A stretch of DNA of 64,000 nt. Origin: Siphlonurus alternatus. Taxonomy: Eukaryota > Arthropoda > Insecta > Ephemeroptera > Siphlonuridae. The stretch covers positions 13,177,309-13,241,308 of the forward strand of contig OX463786.1 of assembly GCA_949825025.1 (NCBI GenBank), written 5' to 3'. This document shows, one piece after another, positions 23,841 to 36,900 of the stretch; position 1 is the first letter of the stretch; each line of letters opens with the position of its first letter. The position numbers and the translations under genes are program-made. Below the pieces are notes generated by a model, which made no database searches, was not told the origin of the DNA, and saw only the letters and a list, made by a program, of their open reading frames with translations.

Positions 23841-24179
23841 CTAAACCACGGTGGCTCGCAATATAGTGCTCAACGCACTCTTAAATCCCCCGTAACTCTC
23901 CGCCCCTACCACCTCGGATGGAAGGGAATTCCACTCCCTCACTGTTCGGTTTATGAAGGAGTACTTTCCCACATCACTTCCACTACCCCTGAGCTCCAGT
24001 TTCCACCGATGATCATCCCTCCCAATATATCTACCTTTCCTAGTTCTGTCACTAAACTCGCTCCAACCTGCCATCTCCCTGTTAACTTTAAACAAATTTC
24101 CTAATCGGTTGTATCTTCTCCTATCCTCGAGTGCATGGAGGAAATAGAAATAATTTATCCATGCTCGAGTGGCTCCCAC
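23841..24179 (-). pseudogene. Non-LTR retrotransposon relic (3' end of reverse transcriptase ORF)
   Basis: A 112-codon open frame with LEDRRRYNRLGNLFKV, then RTRKGRYIGRD, YSFINRTVREWNSLPSEVV and YGGFKSAL. This order (LExRR, then SFxxRTxxxWNxLP, then FKxxL) is typical of the extreme C-terminus of LINE reverse-transcriptase ORFs. Upstream, QTLEWEPLEHG in another frame suggests a frameshift. Only the last ~120 residues survive, as expected for a 5'-truncated copy. It lies between CHTOP and ARMH3. Confidence 0.7.
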
Positions 24180-24961
24180 TCCAAAGTCTGAATCATTTTC
24201 GACACGCTTTCATAATCCTTCCACACCTTTTTGTCATCTGATACACAGAATGATATAGTTTAGGCGATATTTTTATCTTGCGTAACGAAAGAGACTCACA
24301 AAGACTTAATTTACATATATATTACATACGCTATTATACATAATCTTTAAACGAAATCGAGAAAATCGCTCAGTTATGTTGAAAAGTCAACACAAAGGGC
24401 GTCACTGTGTGGCAAACATCACAGACCCACAAAAAGCATTTTTAACATAAAAATAACAAAAGTTTATTAACTCTGCAAATAAATGTACACACCTTAATTC
24501 AATTGCGATCAAAAATTATTGTTTTAAGTACAGATATCAATGTTTTTAATCAAAATATTCAAAGATTTCAGAGACAAAACTATTTTCACGAAATGGCCGA
24601 CTTCTTGATTTGGTACTGTGCTGCCAAAATTAATCTGCGTGAGGAATTTTTGAACTGCTGACTGCTGCAGAAAACTTGCGCTAACATTTTAAATGAACGG
24701 ATCATCGGAACCATGGAGAAAATACTATAATTTATCCATGATCGGAACGGATCCATTAGTAAATTTACAATACATAATTATAATGATTTAATATTATAAT
24801 TAGTTTTAAGCAAGCACGAATACATCACATTAACATGATGTACAGTACAGCATATGATATGAAATACAGCACTAGAAATTTAATTAGATTTATAATTTTA
24901 ACCAAGACTATATATATGGAGGATAAAAAGATTTAGAATGTTTTATTTAAATTGCTGTATT

Positions 24962-25235
24962 AAGGTGCTTTCACATATTCGAAAATCGCTACGGAGTTCC
25001 GTAGCTATGCCGCAAGCCTTTCACATATTCTCGTTCATCTGCGGCAGCTGCAGTGGAAAATCACGTGAATGCTGTAGCAAAATCAAACTCGTCTTGATTT
25101 TGCTACGGAGTTCCGTAGATCGATCGCGAGGTGCTACTGAGCAGCTACGGAGCGCCGCAGCAAAATCAACACATTTGCTACGGAGTAGCTACGGAGCGTT
25201 TCCGTAGCGATTTTCGAATATGTGAAAGCACCTTT
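24962..25235. mobile_element. Hairpin MITE family W, copy 1
   Basis: AAGGTGCTTTCACATATTCG ... complement, with CTACGGAGTTCCGTAGC palindromes inside. Lies between the ARMH3 3' end and CHTOP. Confidence 0.8.
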
Positions 25236-25461
25236 ATATTGCTATTTAATTACCAGCAATGATTAAATTTTACATATAAAAAAAATCTAAAAGTATACAA
25301 CCACTATAATTTTATTATTTTATTTTTTTCAATACAATTAAGAAAACATATTTTTCATATTATGTATATTATTTCAGTGTGTGAATTTTTCATATAAATT
25401 ATATACAGTTAATCATATTACATATGCATAACAAAATAACTAAATTATAAAGTAGGGAATA

Positions 25462-25467
25462 TTTATT
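25462..25467 (-). terminator. ARMH3: ARMH3 poly(A) signal AATAAA
   Basis: AATAAA on the minus strand about 92 nt downstream of the ARMH3 TAA stop, in an AT-rich 3'UTR. Confidence 0.55.
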
Positions 25468-25558
25468 TTTTTATGATTGATAATTTATAAACTATATATT
25501 GCTTGCAAAAATATTTTATGACGAAAAAGCAGAAGGGGGAAAAAAATAATACTTTTCT

Positions 25559-28500
25559 TTATGAAATCGTCGTTGAGTCTTGGAAGATTTTTTGAAGATT
25601 ATTCAGCGAAGTGAAATCAATATTTTGTCTTGTATCATTCACCACAGTTCGCACCTGGAAAAAAATAAAATAGAAGTTTTAAAATCACCTCTCAATATAA
25701 ATATTAGGGTAGCACCACGAGATTTTTGGGTTGCCTGCTTACAGGATAACATCCTCATGTTTACCTAAAGAGCAACCGTAAGCTCTAAAGCATAGAAAAA
25801 TTTTACTTTCTTGCCAGTCATAATTATTTAAGGACACACAAATGTTACTGGTGTATTCCTTATAAACTAGGAAATGATATGAAAACGATATAAATGTAAT
25901 AATTGCCGTCTATAATTTATAATTAATTTTTTCCTACATTTTTTTTAATGCTTTAGAGCTTAAGGTTGCTCTTCAGGAGAGGAAAGGAGGGAAGGTAAAC
26001 ATCAAAACATAATCCTGTAAGCAGGCAACCCAACCATCTCGTTGCGCTACCCTATAGAAATTTGGTGTGATTCAAACATAATGGAAGTGGACAGGATGGC
26101 TCAGAATAACAAATTGAAGGAGTATGATTCATAATTATTATTACCAATCTTGAAATTCAGAACAGTTTACAAGTACCATTAAGCTAGCTAGAAACCAGTT
26201 TAGAGTAGCCATACTGCCATTCACATTTAACTTGATTTCTGTCGTCTTTGTAATGTCTTCAGATATTGGTAGGGAGTTTGTAGTGAAGAACATAACTGGC
26301 AGACACGAGCCGAAGAACACTCAAGCATCCGACAAATACCAAGTTAAATGTGAACCTCAGATAGTCAATCGAATGAGTTCTTAAAACACAGGAGACGATG
26401 GGAGCGGTGTGGTAGCAATAGCGTCTGACTTCAAAACTAAGTTAGTCTCACCAATGCTATTATCCTTGGGTGGAAAATCCTCCCCCCCCTTCCAAGTTCT
26501 TAATTACAACCCACCCTTTCCTCTCTCTTTGACTTAAAAATTTTCAGGTCAGGTTACATCACTGTACAAACATGGCAAATGAACAACCTGCATGAAATCT
26601 ATCAATTAAATATTATGATGGAGGACGCCAAACTACATTTTTTCATTTTTTTTTTCACCCCCCAGATTTATTTAAACCCTCTAAAATAGAATTAAAATTG
26701 TACTGCAAAACACTATGACATCAGAGCCTTTCCCTATGCTTGTGTGTTAAATGATTTACATATACGATGTCACAGCATTTTGCAACAAGATTTTAAGAAC
26801 GTTAAAGGGTTAAAAAAAAAAAGCTTGAAAAAATTTACATCCAACTATGCAATAAAAAGTGATTCATAAATGATTTTTTGGGGAGGGGGGGTCACTTACC
26901 ATGGAGGTGAAGAAAGGGGTGTGTCTTGGAGCCTCAGAGTACCGCTCGTATTGGTCCAGGTTGTCCTGTAGCTTCAACATCAGACTGTCGTAATTGCCTC
27001 GAACAACCTCCAGTATCTACAAGATGGTAAGATTAAAATATACTACTTCTTATAATTGCGTCAAAATTTGTGTTACAAAAGTTTTCTTTTAAATTAGGTG
27101 AATTATGTTATAGATGATTCATAAAAAACAGTTCTTGTGAAATTAATTTTTATATTTCATATTACTGCTATTGGAATTAATGTCAGGGAAATTTACACAA
27201 CAATATTTTTTGCATCAGGAATTTTTTTATGTAATCTCGGATTACTTTTTTTTCTCTTTTACAATTTGATTAATATTTTTGCCTTAAATAAATTTTATCA
27301 AAAATGTTGCAGCTGGCATTTTAAAATCTTACAATGTTCTCTGAGATACATAGACAATATAACACACTTCTTTCAAACGGGAGCCGGATGTTTGGTCGCA
27401 GGATGTTTGGTCGCGGTATTTTGGTCGCAAGGATGTTTGGTCGCAAGGATGTTTGGTCGCAAGGATGTTTGGTCGCAAGGATGCTTGGTCGCAAGGACGT
27501 TTGGTCGCAAGGACGTTTGGTCGCAAGGACGTTTGGTCGCAGGGATGTTTGGTCGCAAGGATGTTTGGTCGCAAGGATGTTTGGTCGTAAAAGGCCGGAT
27601 GTTTGGTCGCAAGTATGTTTGGTCGCAAGGATGTTTGGTCGCATAATAAAGTAATTTAAATTAAATTTTTTTTGCCCTTTTTTCTTTGTGCAAGCTCATA
27701 AGGGTGCATTCTAGATTGTTTAAACTATTTAACAATAAATTCTTTTGAATTTTTGAATTTCTTTATTGTTAAATGAATATTTTATCAAATTATAGAGGAC
27801 TGCAGTCACATTTAAACTGTGATCATCCTAACATATGGAAACTTATTGTCATCTTGCAAAAAGAGGAAGCTCTGTGTGCTTTCAAGGTCGAGCAACTATC
27901 TGCAGGGCATCAAATGCCCAAAAAAAAAAAAGACAGTTCAATCTGCTCATAGGTTGCATGAGCTCGTAGGTAATTTCGATGAGAATGACATTATTCATTA
28001 CCTTCGAGGAATTGCCCACAATTTCACCTTCTAGTATGGTCATTACTGTTTTCTCTATCAAATTAAAACTATTTTTTATGTGAAATTTGGTATTTAGTTT
28101 ATAAAAAATAATATTAATGTTATGTGAATTGTTTTTTTGTTTAATTCGAAAAAAATACATAATTTATCTTATCGTATTATATAGTATATTATAACATAAA
28201 TTTTTTTACATTTTTATTGATTAAATTCATTAAATTACGTTATAAGTTTCAAAGTAGATGGTACAAAGTACATAATTTTTTTCATGTTGTAAGATAGTAT
28301 TTGTGATGGATTTTCTATGTCATGTAAAAAAAATAAATAAATCTATACTAAATGATTATTTACTTAAATTATTGTGTGCCTCTTTGTAGCCTATATATGA
28401 TTTTGTCCGATACTAGTTTAAAATTTTAAGTGCTATTATACAGCATAACCATTCGTGGCTTTATTATTGGTGCATTATTTGACCATACTTATCACGAAAA

Positions 28501-30899
28501 AAAAAGTAGCCTACACTGCCTTTCAATAATTCATATAATTCTTATAATTAATAGTTAAAAATCCTTGCGACCAAACATCCTTGCGACCAAACATCCTTGC
28601 GACCAAACATCCTTGCGACCAAACTTCCTTGCGACCAAACATCCTTGCGACCAAAGATCCTTGCGACCAAACATCCCTGCGACCAAACATCCTTGCGACC
28701 AAACATCCTTGCGACCAAATATCCTTGCGACCAAACGTCCTTGCGACCAAACATCCTTGCGACCAAAATTCTGCGACCAAACATCCTGCGACCAAACATC
28801 CTGCGACCAAACATCCTAGACCCCTTTCAAACAACCACCTGAAATTATTACTAATACTTGAAAATTGTCAAGAGAGATGTTCTTTCAAAGGTGTTTTGGA
28901 GGTATTCATTGTAGTCTATTTATGTATAAAAAAAAAACATGTATGAACTAAGAAAAAAATCCATTGAAACTTGGAGACTTAAAACTTGATAATTCAAAGA
29001 GGGGGAGGGAAGGGTGTCTTACCTGATCTTCTGAGGGGGTGGAGAGCCCCTGGCTTGTCAACCACGCCTCAATCTTGGGGTTGAAGTGACTGATGATGGC
29101 CCTGAAACATCAGACAACTCAAATTTATACTTTTCAAATAAACGTGTTTATGCGGTGATTCCAGAAGTGGTATAATTACATTTAAAATTTAAAAGGAGAC
29201 TTATAGACAAGTATGTTGAAGAAAACAGCTTTATTAAATTTACTTGATATTGTCCACATACATCATGTAACTTGAGACACGTCTTTTATTCTTTCAAATA
29301 AAAATATAAACAAATTAAATAAATATTAAGGCTTAACCTGAGAAATTTGGACGAAAAATTCGCTACAACAGATTTTCTTCAAATTAATTTGGTGGACTTA
29401 CAACAATCATAGAATTAACTCTGAATTTTTTCGGAATTTTTTAACCGTTGGTTTAATTATAATTAATTTATTTAAATGAGAATTTTGTATCCTTCCAATG
29501 TTAAATTTGTTAATTAGCATTGCAAAAAAACTATACAACAGATTCTTTTACTTTTTTTTTTTACTAAAACCTAATTTTTTAGACTATTTTTCTGAATTGT
29601 TTTCATATATTTTGAACCGTGGCGATGATCGTTTCCTATATGTGATGAGAAATGTGGCAACGTTCTCAAGGACTGATGTCACCACCCCCTCCTAAAAAAT
29701 TATTCGCATTCCAATGCAAACAGTGTTGCCACTATAGCCACGCCTCTTAACCTTGACAGACAAATTCTCAGGTTATACCTTAAATAACCATAATTTTGAC
29801 AAATACTGTATTGTGATTAGTACTCTAGCGCGAAACTCTCCTCTGATTGGTTGAAAGCTCACCTGACGTTGACGAGGCTATTTGTGAGCTTGAGGGCGCT
29901 GTCCTTGTAATCTCCTTCTATGGACGAGTACCGCAGAGCTGCCAACATGACAACATGTTCATTAAATTGTGTTAACACTAGACACAACAATTGTCTATTC
30001 ATTCATTACATTCAAATTTTCCTCTTAAAGAAAATTGTAAAATTTATGTTATTAAAAAAATGTTAGTGCTTTCAAGATTTTCTTATATTTAAAAAATTTG
30101 TATGCATTATAAATATGTAGGACAAAAATTGTGTAATACTAGCTTTACAGTATTTACTTTTTTTCCCACCCTCTAGCTAAGCCACTGACATGATTAAAAC
30201 ATTTAGCTACAAAGGTACCAAAATAAAGCTTTAAATAGGACTCTAGCAATAAATTTGTGATAATACAGAGAAGAAAATAACATAAATATAATCAATAAAA
30301 AATAGCTATTATTTGTGAAGTTGGCTGGTATACTTTTTAATAACATGAAAACAACTGTACCGGTAATAATAATTTAATTTGTTAATTTCAATTTAGTTTA
30401 TGCTATTCTAAGACTCTTGATACAATTCTACTATCTTTTTAGTAAAATGTAAATAATTTTTTAGAGAACCTGTGACCACAAGATTTCCACCCTCTCAGTT
30501 TTTTATTAGTAAGGCCTTACTGGTTATTCCTATCCTTTAATTTTATTAATTAATTTGCTTATTTGTAATTTGTCTGTTTTCTGCTCAATAAAACATTTAT
30601 TATTATTATTAATACACAGTGCAAAATAATACCCACAGACAAGGAAAAAGAAGAATCAAGCTACTCAGAGATATTCTATAGTTTCAGGTTAAGTTTACTG
30701 ACCCATTGCATGTAGGTTATTGAATACTTGGTGCATGCGAATCATTTCGTAGTACAACTCGTCATAACTAGCAGGAGATGGCAGGAATGTGTCTCCGTAC
30801 GTGATGAACAGGTTGAAGATATTCACCACCTGATGGACATAACGGATCACCTTTTAAACTGATGTCAGGGGAGGAGGGGTTTTAATTTGTTGAAATGCC

Positions 30900-30936
<37 letters not shown>

Positions 30937-33900
30937 TTACAAAAATGAAATAACAAAAATTGTCATGAGTCGTCATAATTCAGGAGTTTATGTAGCAGTT
31001 TTCATTATATATGAAGGCAAAAATTATATTATTTTAAATTATTAGCTTAGCTGTATAAATTTCATTCAATGAAACTTATTTCAGGCTTTTTAGATGTTTA
31101 TAATTTTAACAAGACTATATTTTATTTATTTTTATATTGGAGATTTACAAAATACAATTTCATAACTTTATTACTAAAATTAAATCTAGCCTTGACTTGC
31201 AGCATGCAACAAAGTAAACAGCACACAATATTTCTCTTTATTGCAAAGCTAAAGAAAAGTACATGTTGACATTACTTTTAAACATAATTTCGACTGGTAT
31301 TACCTGCACTGCGAGATGAAAGATGTTCATTTTCTTGGCCAGGGTTGCCTCGTGTGAGAGCAGGAATCTGAGGAGGGCGATCAGGGACTTCCACAGTTCG
31401 GGCCAGTGGTACGCCAGGCGGACACGGCACCTCTTCTGGTAGCAGACGAGCCGCTGAGCAACCCCCACGCTTAGAAGGTACAACTCCATGGGGAAACGTT
31501 TCATCTTGTGACTTGTCACAAACTCAACCACCAGATCTGTCAGTAGGGGAAGACAAATTCAGTCATCTAGTCAGATCAATTGGCCTTTAAATTTGTTTGC
31601 AAAAAAAAAAAAAAAAAAAAGTAAATTAAATACAATTTTTTTTTTACTGTATTTTATTTCTTTGTTTATAATTTAATGAATGTTATGTTGTCCATTCCAT
31701 AGCAAATTCATGATATAAATTTAACGTGCTAATTTTCTTTTCATTTGCAAACAAAGGAACTACCGGTACTTGTTGGGAAAACTTCTTTATTATTATTATT
31801 TTTCTTCAACAGTTCCCTGATTAAAACATTCATCATTTGTAAGCAATGGACAATTTGCATCATTTTTTTTTACTAGCTCAATCGAAAGAGGAGGTCGAAA
31901 AATACACCTGTGAATTTTATGAGATTTTTATTCGTATCGCACCATGGCTAAAAGAGAGGTCACGTGACCTGGAGGCATCACCCGCGTCGCCTATGACGTC
32001 ATTGAACTGTTCGGTCAAACAAATGATCGACTTTATAACGCTTGTAAACAACCACGTTGCTATGGAAACAAGCAACAATTAATTTATAGTTTACAAGCGT
32101 TATAGAGACGATCGTTTGCTTGACCAGACAGTTCAATGACGTCATTGGCGATACGGGCACCGCCTCCAGGTCACGTGACCTCTTTACATCCCTATTTTAG
32201 CCATGATGCAGTAAGAATAAAAATCTCATAAAATTCATAGGTGTATTTTTCGACCTCCTCTTTCGATTGAGCTACTAAAAAAATGTGATGCAAATTGTCC
32301 ATTATTAATCTTAAATTTTGACTACAGTATAATTAAGCTTGAAATAATTTAATAACAAATTAATTTTCAAAAAGAGTCAATTTACCTAGAACAGCACACG
32401 CCAGAGGCTGGGCTGGTAGAGTTCGGTCTGGCGGTATCTTGCGGTGTCTCATCGGTGCTCGGTGAAGCTGGACACGGTATACCAAGTTGGTGTCGTGCAT
32501 CAGGGAGTTGGCATATTGGTCCTCAGATATGCACGTCAGAATGAGAAGACAAAGCTTTCCGTTGTGGAAACTAGCCTCAGACTTTGTGTCTTGTGTCACA
32601 ATCGAGCTGAAATGAGAGAGTTGTATTTAGAAAAATTCTTAATTTCTTTAGAATTGCATTATTCTACAGAGCAATTTGCTTTATATATTTTGGATTAGGA
32701 ACCGCAAAGAATAATGCAAACAATGTGTTAAGTTCTACCAAACATCTCTTCAAATAACTCAACTTTATAATTAGTAATAACTTTTCCATTTTTTTTAAGC
32801 AGTTATCAATTTGATAGCTTCTATTTTCTTAATAAAGTTAACTCACCAGTACTCTATGAAAGTTGCCAACAGATTTGAGGGTTGAGCCGCTGGGTCTGCA
32901 ATGGACGGAGGTGCCGGGAGGGGTTGCGAGAGATCTGGAGGGGGTCGGGCATTGTCCAAGGTTGCTGTGGGGGAGGGAGGACTGCTAGCGTCAGTTTGAG
33001 ACTGAACCAACGTCGTCACGAAGTTCCTGTTCAAGTGGACAGCTTCGTACAAAGCAAGCAGCACCGCATTGTTAGCCCTGCAACAATAGAAAACAGAGCA
33101 TGTTTTAGAAAATGTCACAGCGTGTCTCACTCAGGAGGTCAAGAGTTTAAATCCAGGTGCAGTGACTTTAACTTTTCGTCCATTCAGGAGGTAATTGCTG
33201 GCATTACTAACCATCCTGATTGAGGTTTTTACGTTCCCTCAGTTAAATTAGGTAAATGTTGGGATTGATAACTTTCCTAATCATCTCTTCTTTACCCTCT
33301 CTTTAGTAGTTCAATGGAAGAGTGGACCTTACAATGAAAAATCTTACCACCATACATAAGACATCCTTTACCCTTCTATTTGTTTATCTTAGAACAGAAT
33401 CAAATTTACTGGAGCTTAAAACTAAAGCTAATGAACGTTTCCAATTTTGGTGAAAATAGAAAAAAGCATATTTAAAAAAAAAAAAAAAAAAAGGAAAGTT
33501 CATAACTTCATTTCACCTCCATAAATTGCTAGACAACATGCATAAACAAAGGGATTAAGTCTGGTCTATAGTAAAATGAAGGTTGGTTGTTTGGCTGTAT
33601 TTAAGTGAGATTCAATCATTGGTCATATACTGTATTCCTCACTCGGAAAGACACATTTTTTTTTTAAATTTACCTGACTTGTTGTGTCCTGCACGCTCCT
33701 TCGTCTGACACGAACATTGATCCGACCATGCTGGTGAGAGAGGAAAGCCAACCACCAGGTTGAGGATCAGAGTGTTGGGCAGAGTATTGCCAGCAGAACT
33801 CCGAAAGAGAACCGGTGATCACCTACAAAATTAAAAGTAAGGTAAGAAGTGTTAAGGGTAAGATAACACGAAACATTGATTGTTGTAGTCCCATTTGATA

Positions 33901-36900
33901 AACATGTAAACCTTAGCAACCTCACAATAATTCTGAATTTTTTTTAGAGACAGTTCTTAGCACCAAAAAAACGTGGAAAAAATTTCAAAACAATCGGACA
34001 ATCCAATTTTTTTTTAATTAATTTCTTAGTTTAGGTCTCCATGGGAAAGCCCTATACTGAAATTTAAAAAATTTAAAAAAATTGGATCGTCCGATTGTTT
34101 TAAAAAATTTTCCACATATTTTTGGTGCTAAGAACTGTCTCTCAAAAACATTCAGAATTATTATGAGGTTGCTAAGGTTTACATGTTAATCAAATGGGAC
34201 TACAACAATCGATGTTTTGTGTTATCTTACCCCGTAGTTATAGTTTATTACAAAATTCATCAAGAAATTATCAACACTAGTTTTGATTCATTGCTTTTCT
34301 ATCTAAAATTATGATACTAAGTCCCAGAAATAAAATGGTATGATTGTTGAAGGAAAAAGATATTTAGATTTTCACTAACTGCGGTTAGCTGGCACTAAAT
34401 AGTTATTTAATGAAAAACTTGGACATTTATTTCGCTCCTCATATTTCTACCAGTACAAAAAAGTGTCCGTCTTTCTTTATAATTTGTTACTGCAGATATA
34501 AAAAAACCCAATTACATAGAAAAACTTTGATTTGTCAAAATTTAAGACCCATTTTATATATAAGCTAATTAAAACAAAAAGGTAACTATTTACCTGACTA
34601 TATCCGTTGAGGGCTAACTCGTTGTCTAATATTGAGAGTTGCACAACGAAGGGATTTGCACCCTCGTGTTTACGATAATTGACGAGTAATGTCAGCAACA
34701 AGACGGCATGATGTCCTAGCGATGATCGAGAGTCTGGTTCTTGAAGGGAGTGAACGAGGGCTTCGAAGACTGGCTGACTGACGTTACCAAGTGCATGCTC
34801 CAGCATGGCATTCTGGCTAACGTTATCAGAACCTGAGGCAAGAGCTAACAGCAGACGTAGAGCCAGACCTTTAACATCTAGCGTCGTTTCTCCTGTGAAC
34901 ATATGACATTATGATTATTATCAAAACCAAAAAAGTGTACCCTTCTCCTTATGAAACCTGTATGCTACCGATATTCAGGGGTACACCTTTTTTAATCCGA
35001 TAGTAATATAAACCTTTGAAATTTATAAAAACTTTCCTTATATAATATTATTTAAATATATTTATAATTAAGCAGAAAATTCATCTCCTTTTTATTTTTA
35101 TAAATACTTAGCATACAGGAAATTTTTCTCCATAAGTAAGCCACCATGACAAAATATTTTAAAACGCCCCCCACCCCCCTCATTTCTCATAATTTCGGGG
35201 TCTCCCGATTTTGAAATAAAAATTAATTTTGCTTTAGAAACATTATAAATGCTAAAACAGCCTATTCGTTTTTTTTTTTTTTTTTTTTTTTTTACATTGT
35301 TATACACTGCAGTTCATATCCGACTTGTTTTTTCATGTGTATGCTTGGGGGTAATTCAGCTTGTGACGTACTTCGTTACAAAGTATCTACCAATGAATGA
35401 GGGCTTAACAAATATGAAGAAAACCAAGTTAAATGTTTAACGCAGGAGTCAACTGATCCGACTTACAGCATCTATAAAAGACTTACCTCTAAGTAAATCA
35501 CTGCAATGTTCAAGCATTTCAGGAACCAATTTCTCCGATGCATCAAATCCGACAAGAATATTAATAACATCAAAGTTACATTCTCCAGATGCTTTTTTAT
35601 AAATGCCTTGAATAAGAGTGCACAGAGTCTGTAACAAATGAAGAAGTTTAATAAAGTATTATGATTTGTCAATATATTACTCATGAAGTGTGCTTATAAT
35701 TTAGGGTACACCATTTCCACAGAAAGAATTTAAAAAAAAATTCAACAGTCAGTTGAATGGAACTGACAGATCTTCAAGAATCTATTAAACTGGCTACTAA
35801 ATTTTCTATGTATGAGCTTTTCCAAGCATAATAATTTAATTACATGCTAAAAATTGTCCAATTGCTTCTAAAGTAGGCATACATTTTATGCATTTTAATT
35901 CATACATTCTATTAAATTGCAATTAACAAGTTTAATGAACTCCTGGTGTTGATCTTTTTTTACTGTACTGGTTACAAAGCTTTCCACGATGACCTTTCAA
36001 TGAAAAAAATCTACTAAAACTACCTACTAAAAGCCACTGTTTAGCACAGAATAAAGAATCAACACCAACTTTAAATTACCGGTATAGTGGTTAGTAAAAA
36101 CAACCTGCAGAAATAAATTTTGCATATTTAAACAGAGTATCTCAAATTATGTACTGTCAAATTTTTTTTGAAACCGCAACTTTAAATTTGTACTGCAAAA
36201 CACTGAGGTGTCATATTCTTTCACCACATGTGTTAAATATTTGCATCACATCATTTTGAAGCTTCATTTTAATTGTGTTAAGGGTAATGTTAAAAAAAAT
36301 TCTAACACATGAAAATTATGAAAGATATCTTGAAATGTTCTTCTATACGTCCCCTATCAGCAGCTAAAATATAAGGTACAGTATACAAATTGGAGCTAGT
36401 TTTTGAGTTCTGAATTTGTCTATCTGGTATTTTAGCTACTGATAGAGGATGTAGAGGAGAACATTTAAAGATATTATTAATGATTGTTTTAGTGCTTTTT
36501 CGCCATCCGATTATTGCAAACAATCATTAATAATTTAATATCACGCCATCGTGATCATACAAAAGTAAGAAATACAACAGAAAATATTTAAATTTTAAAA
36601 TATGTTTCATAATGTTCATGTGTGCATGTGTGGAGAATTTTTTAACACTGGGCGAGTTATACCTTCCCCTTATGGTGTTAAGAAATACGGAAAAACTGGA
36701 CATTACATAACTTGATTCTCGATTCAAATATGCAATAAAAATTTGTCATGCTGATTAACCATCTCATTCTTTGTTAAGATGCTTTCACATAATTGAAAAT
36801 TGTTAAAGGGGTACCAAAGTGAATACTTTTTTTACATATTCGGGCAGCTAAGAATTATTCTGATATCCCTGTGTCTCAATATTTTCGTACAATGCCTAGT

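Larger units (their letters stand above)
22607..25558. other. CHTOP-ARMH3 intergenic region
   Basis: Holds MITEs, the reverse transcriptase relic, a TATGCAT-rich tract (23640-23800) and probably the unplaced CHTOP promoter. ATGGCCGAC near 24590 is a motif of interest only. Confidence 0.5.

Noticed and set aside
27379..27650. CRISPR-like array or coding repeat protein (27137-27646 and antisense frames)
   Set aside because: Units are contiguous 16-bp minisatellites without unique spacers, open in several frames on both strands, in a eukaryotic intron.
28523..28946. Repeat proteins read from both strands
   Set aside because: Mirror copy of the same minisatellite; the frames follow the repeat, not a gene.
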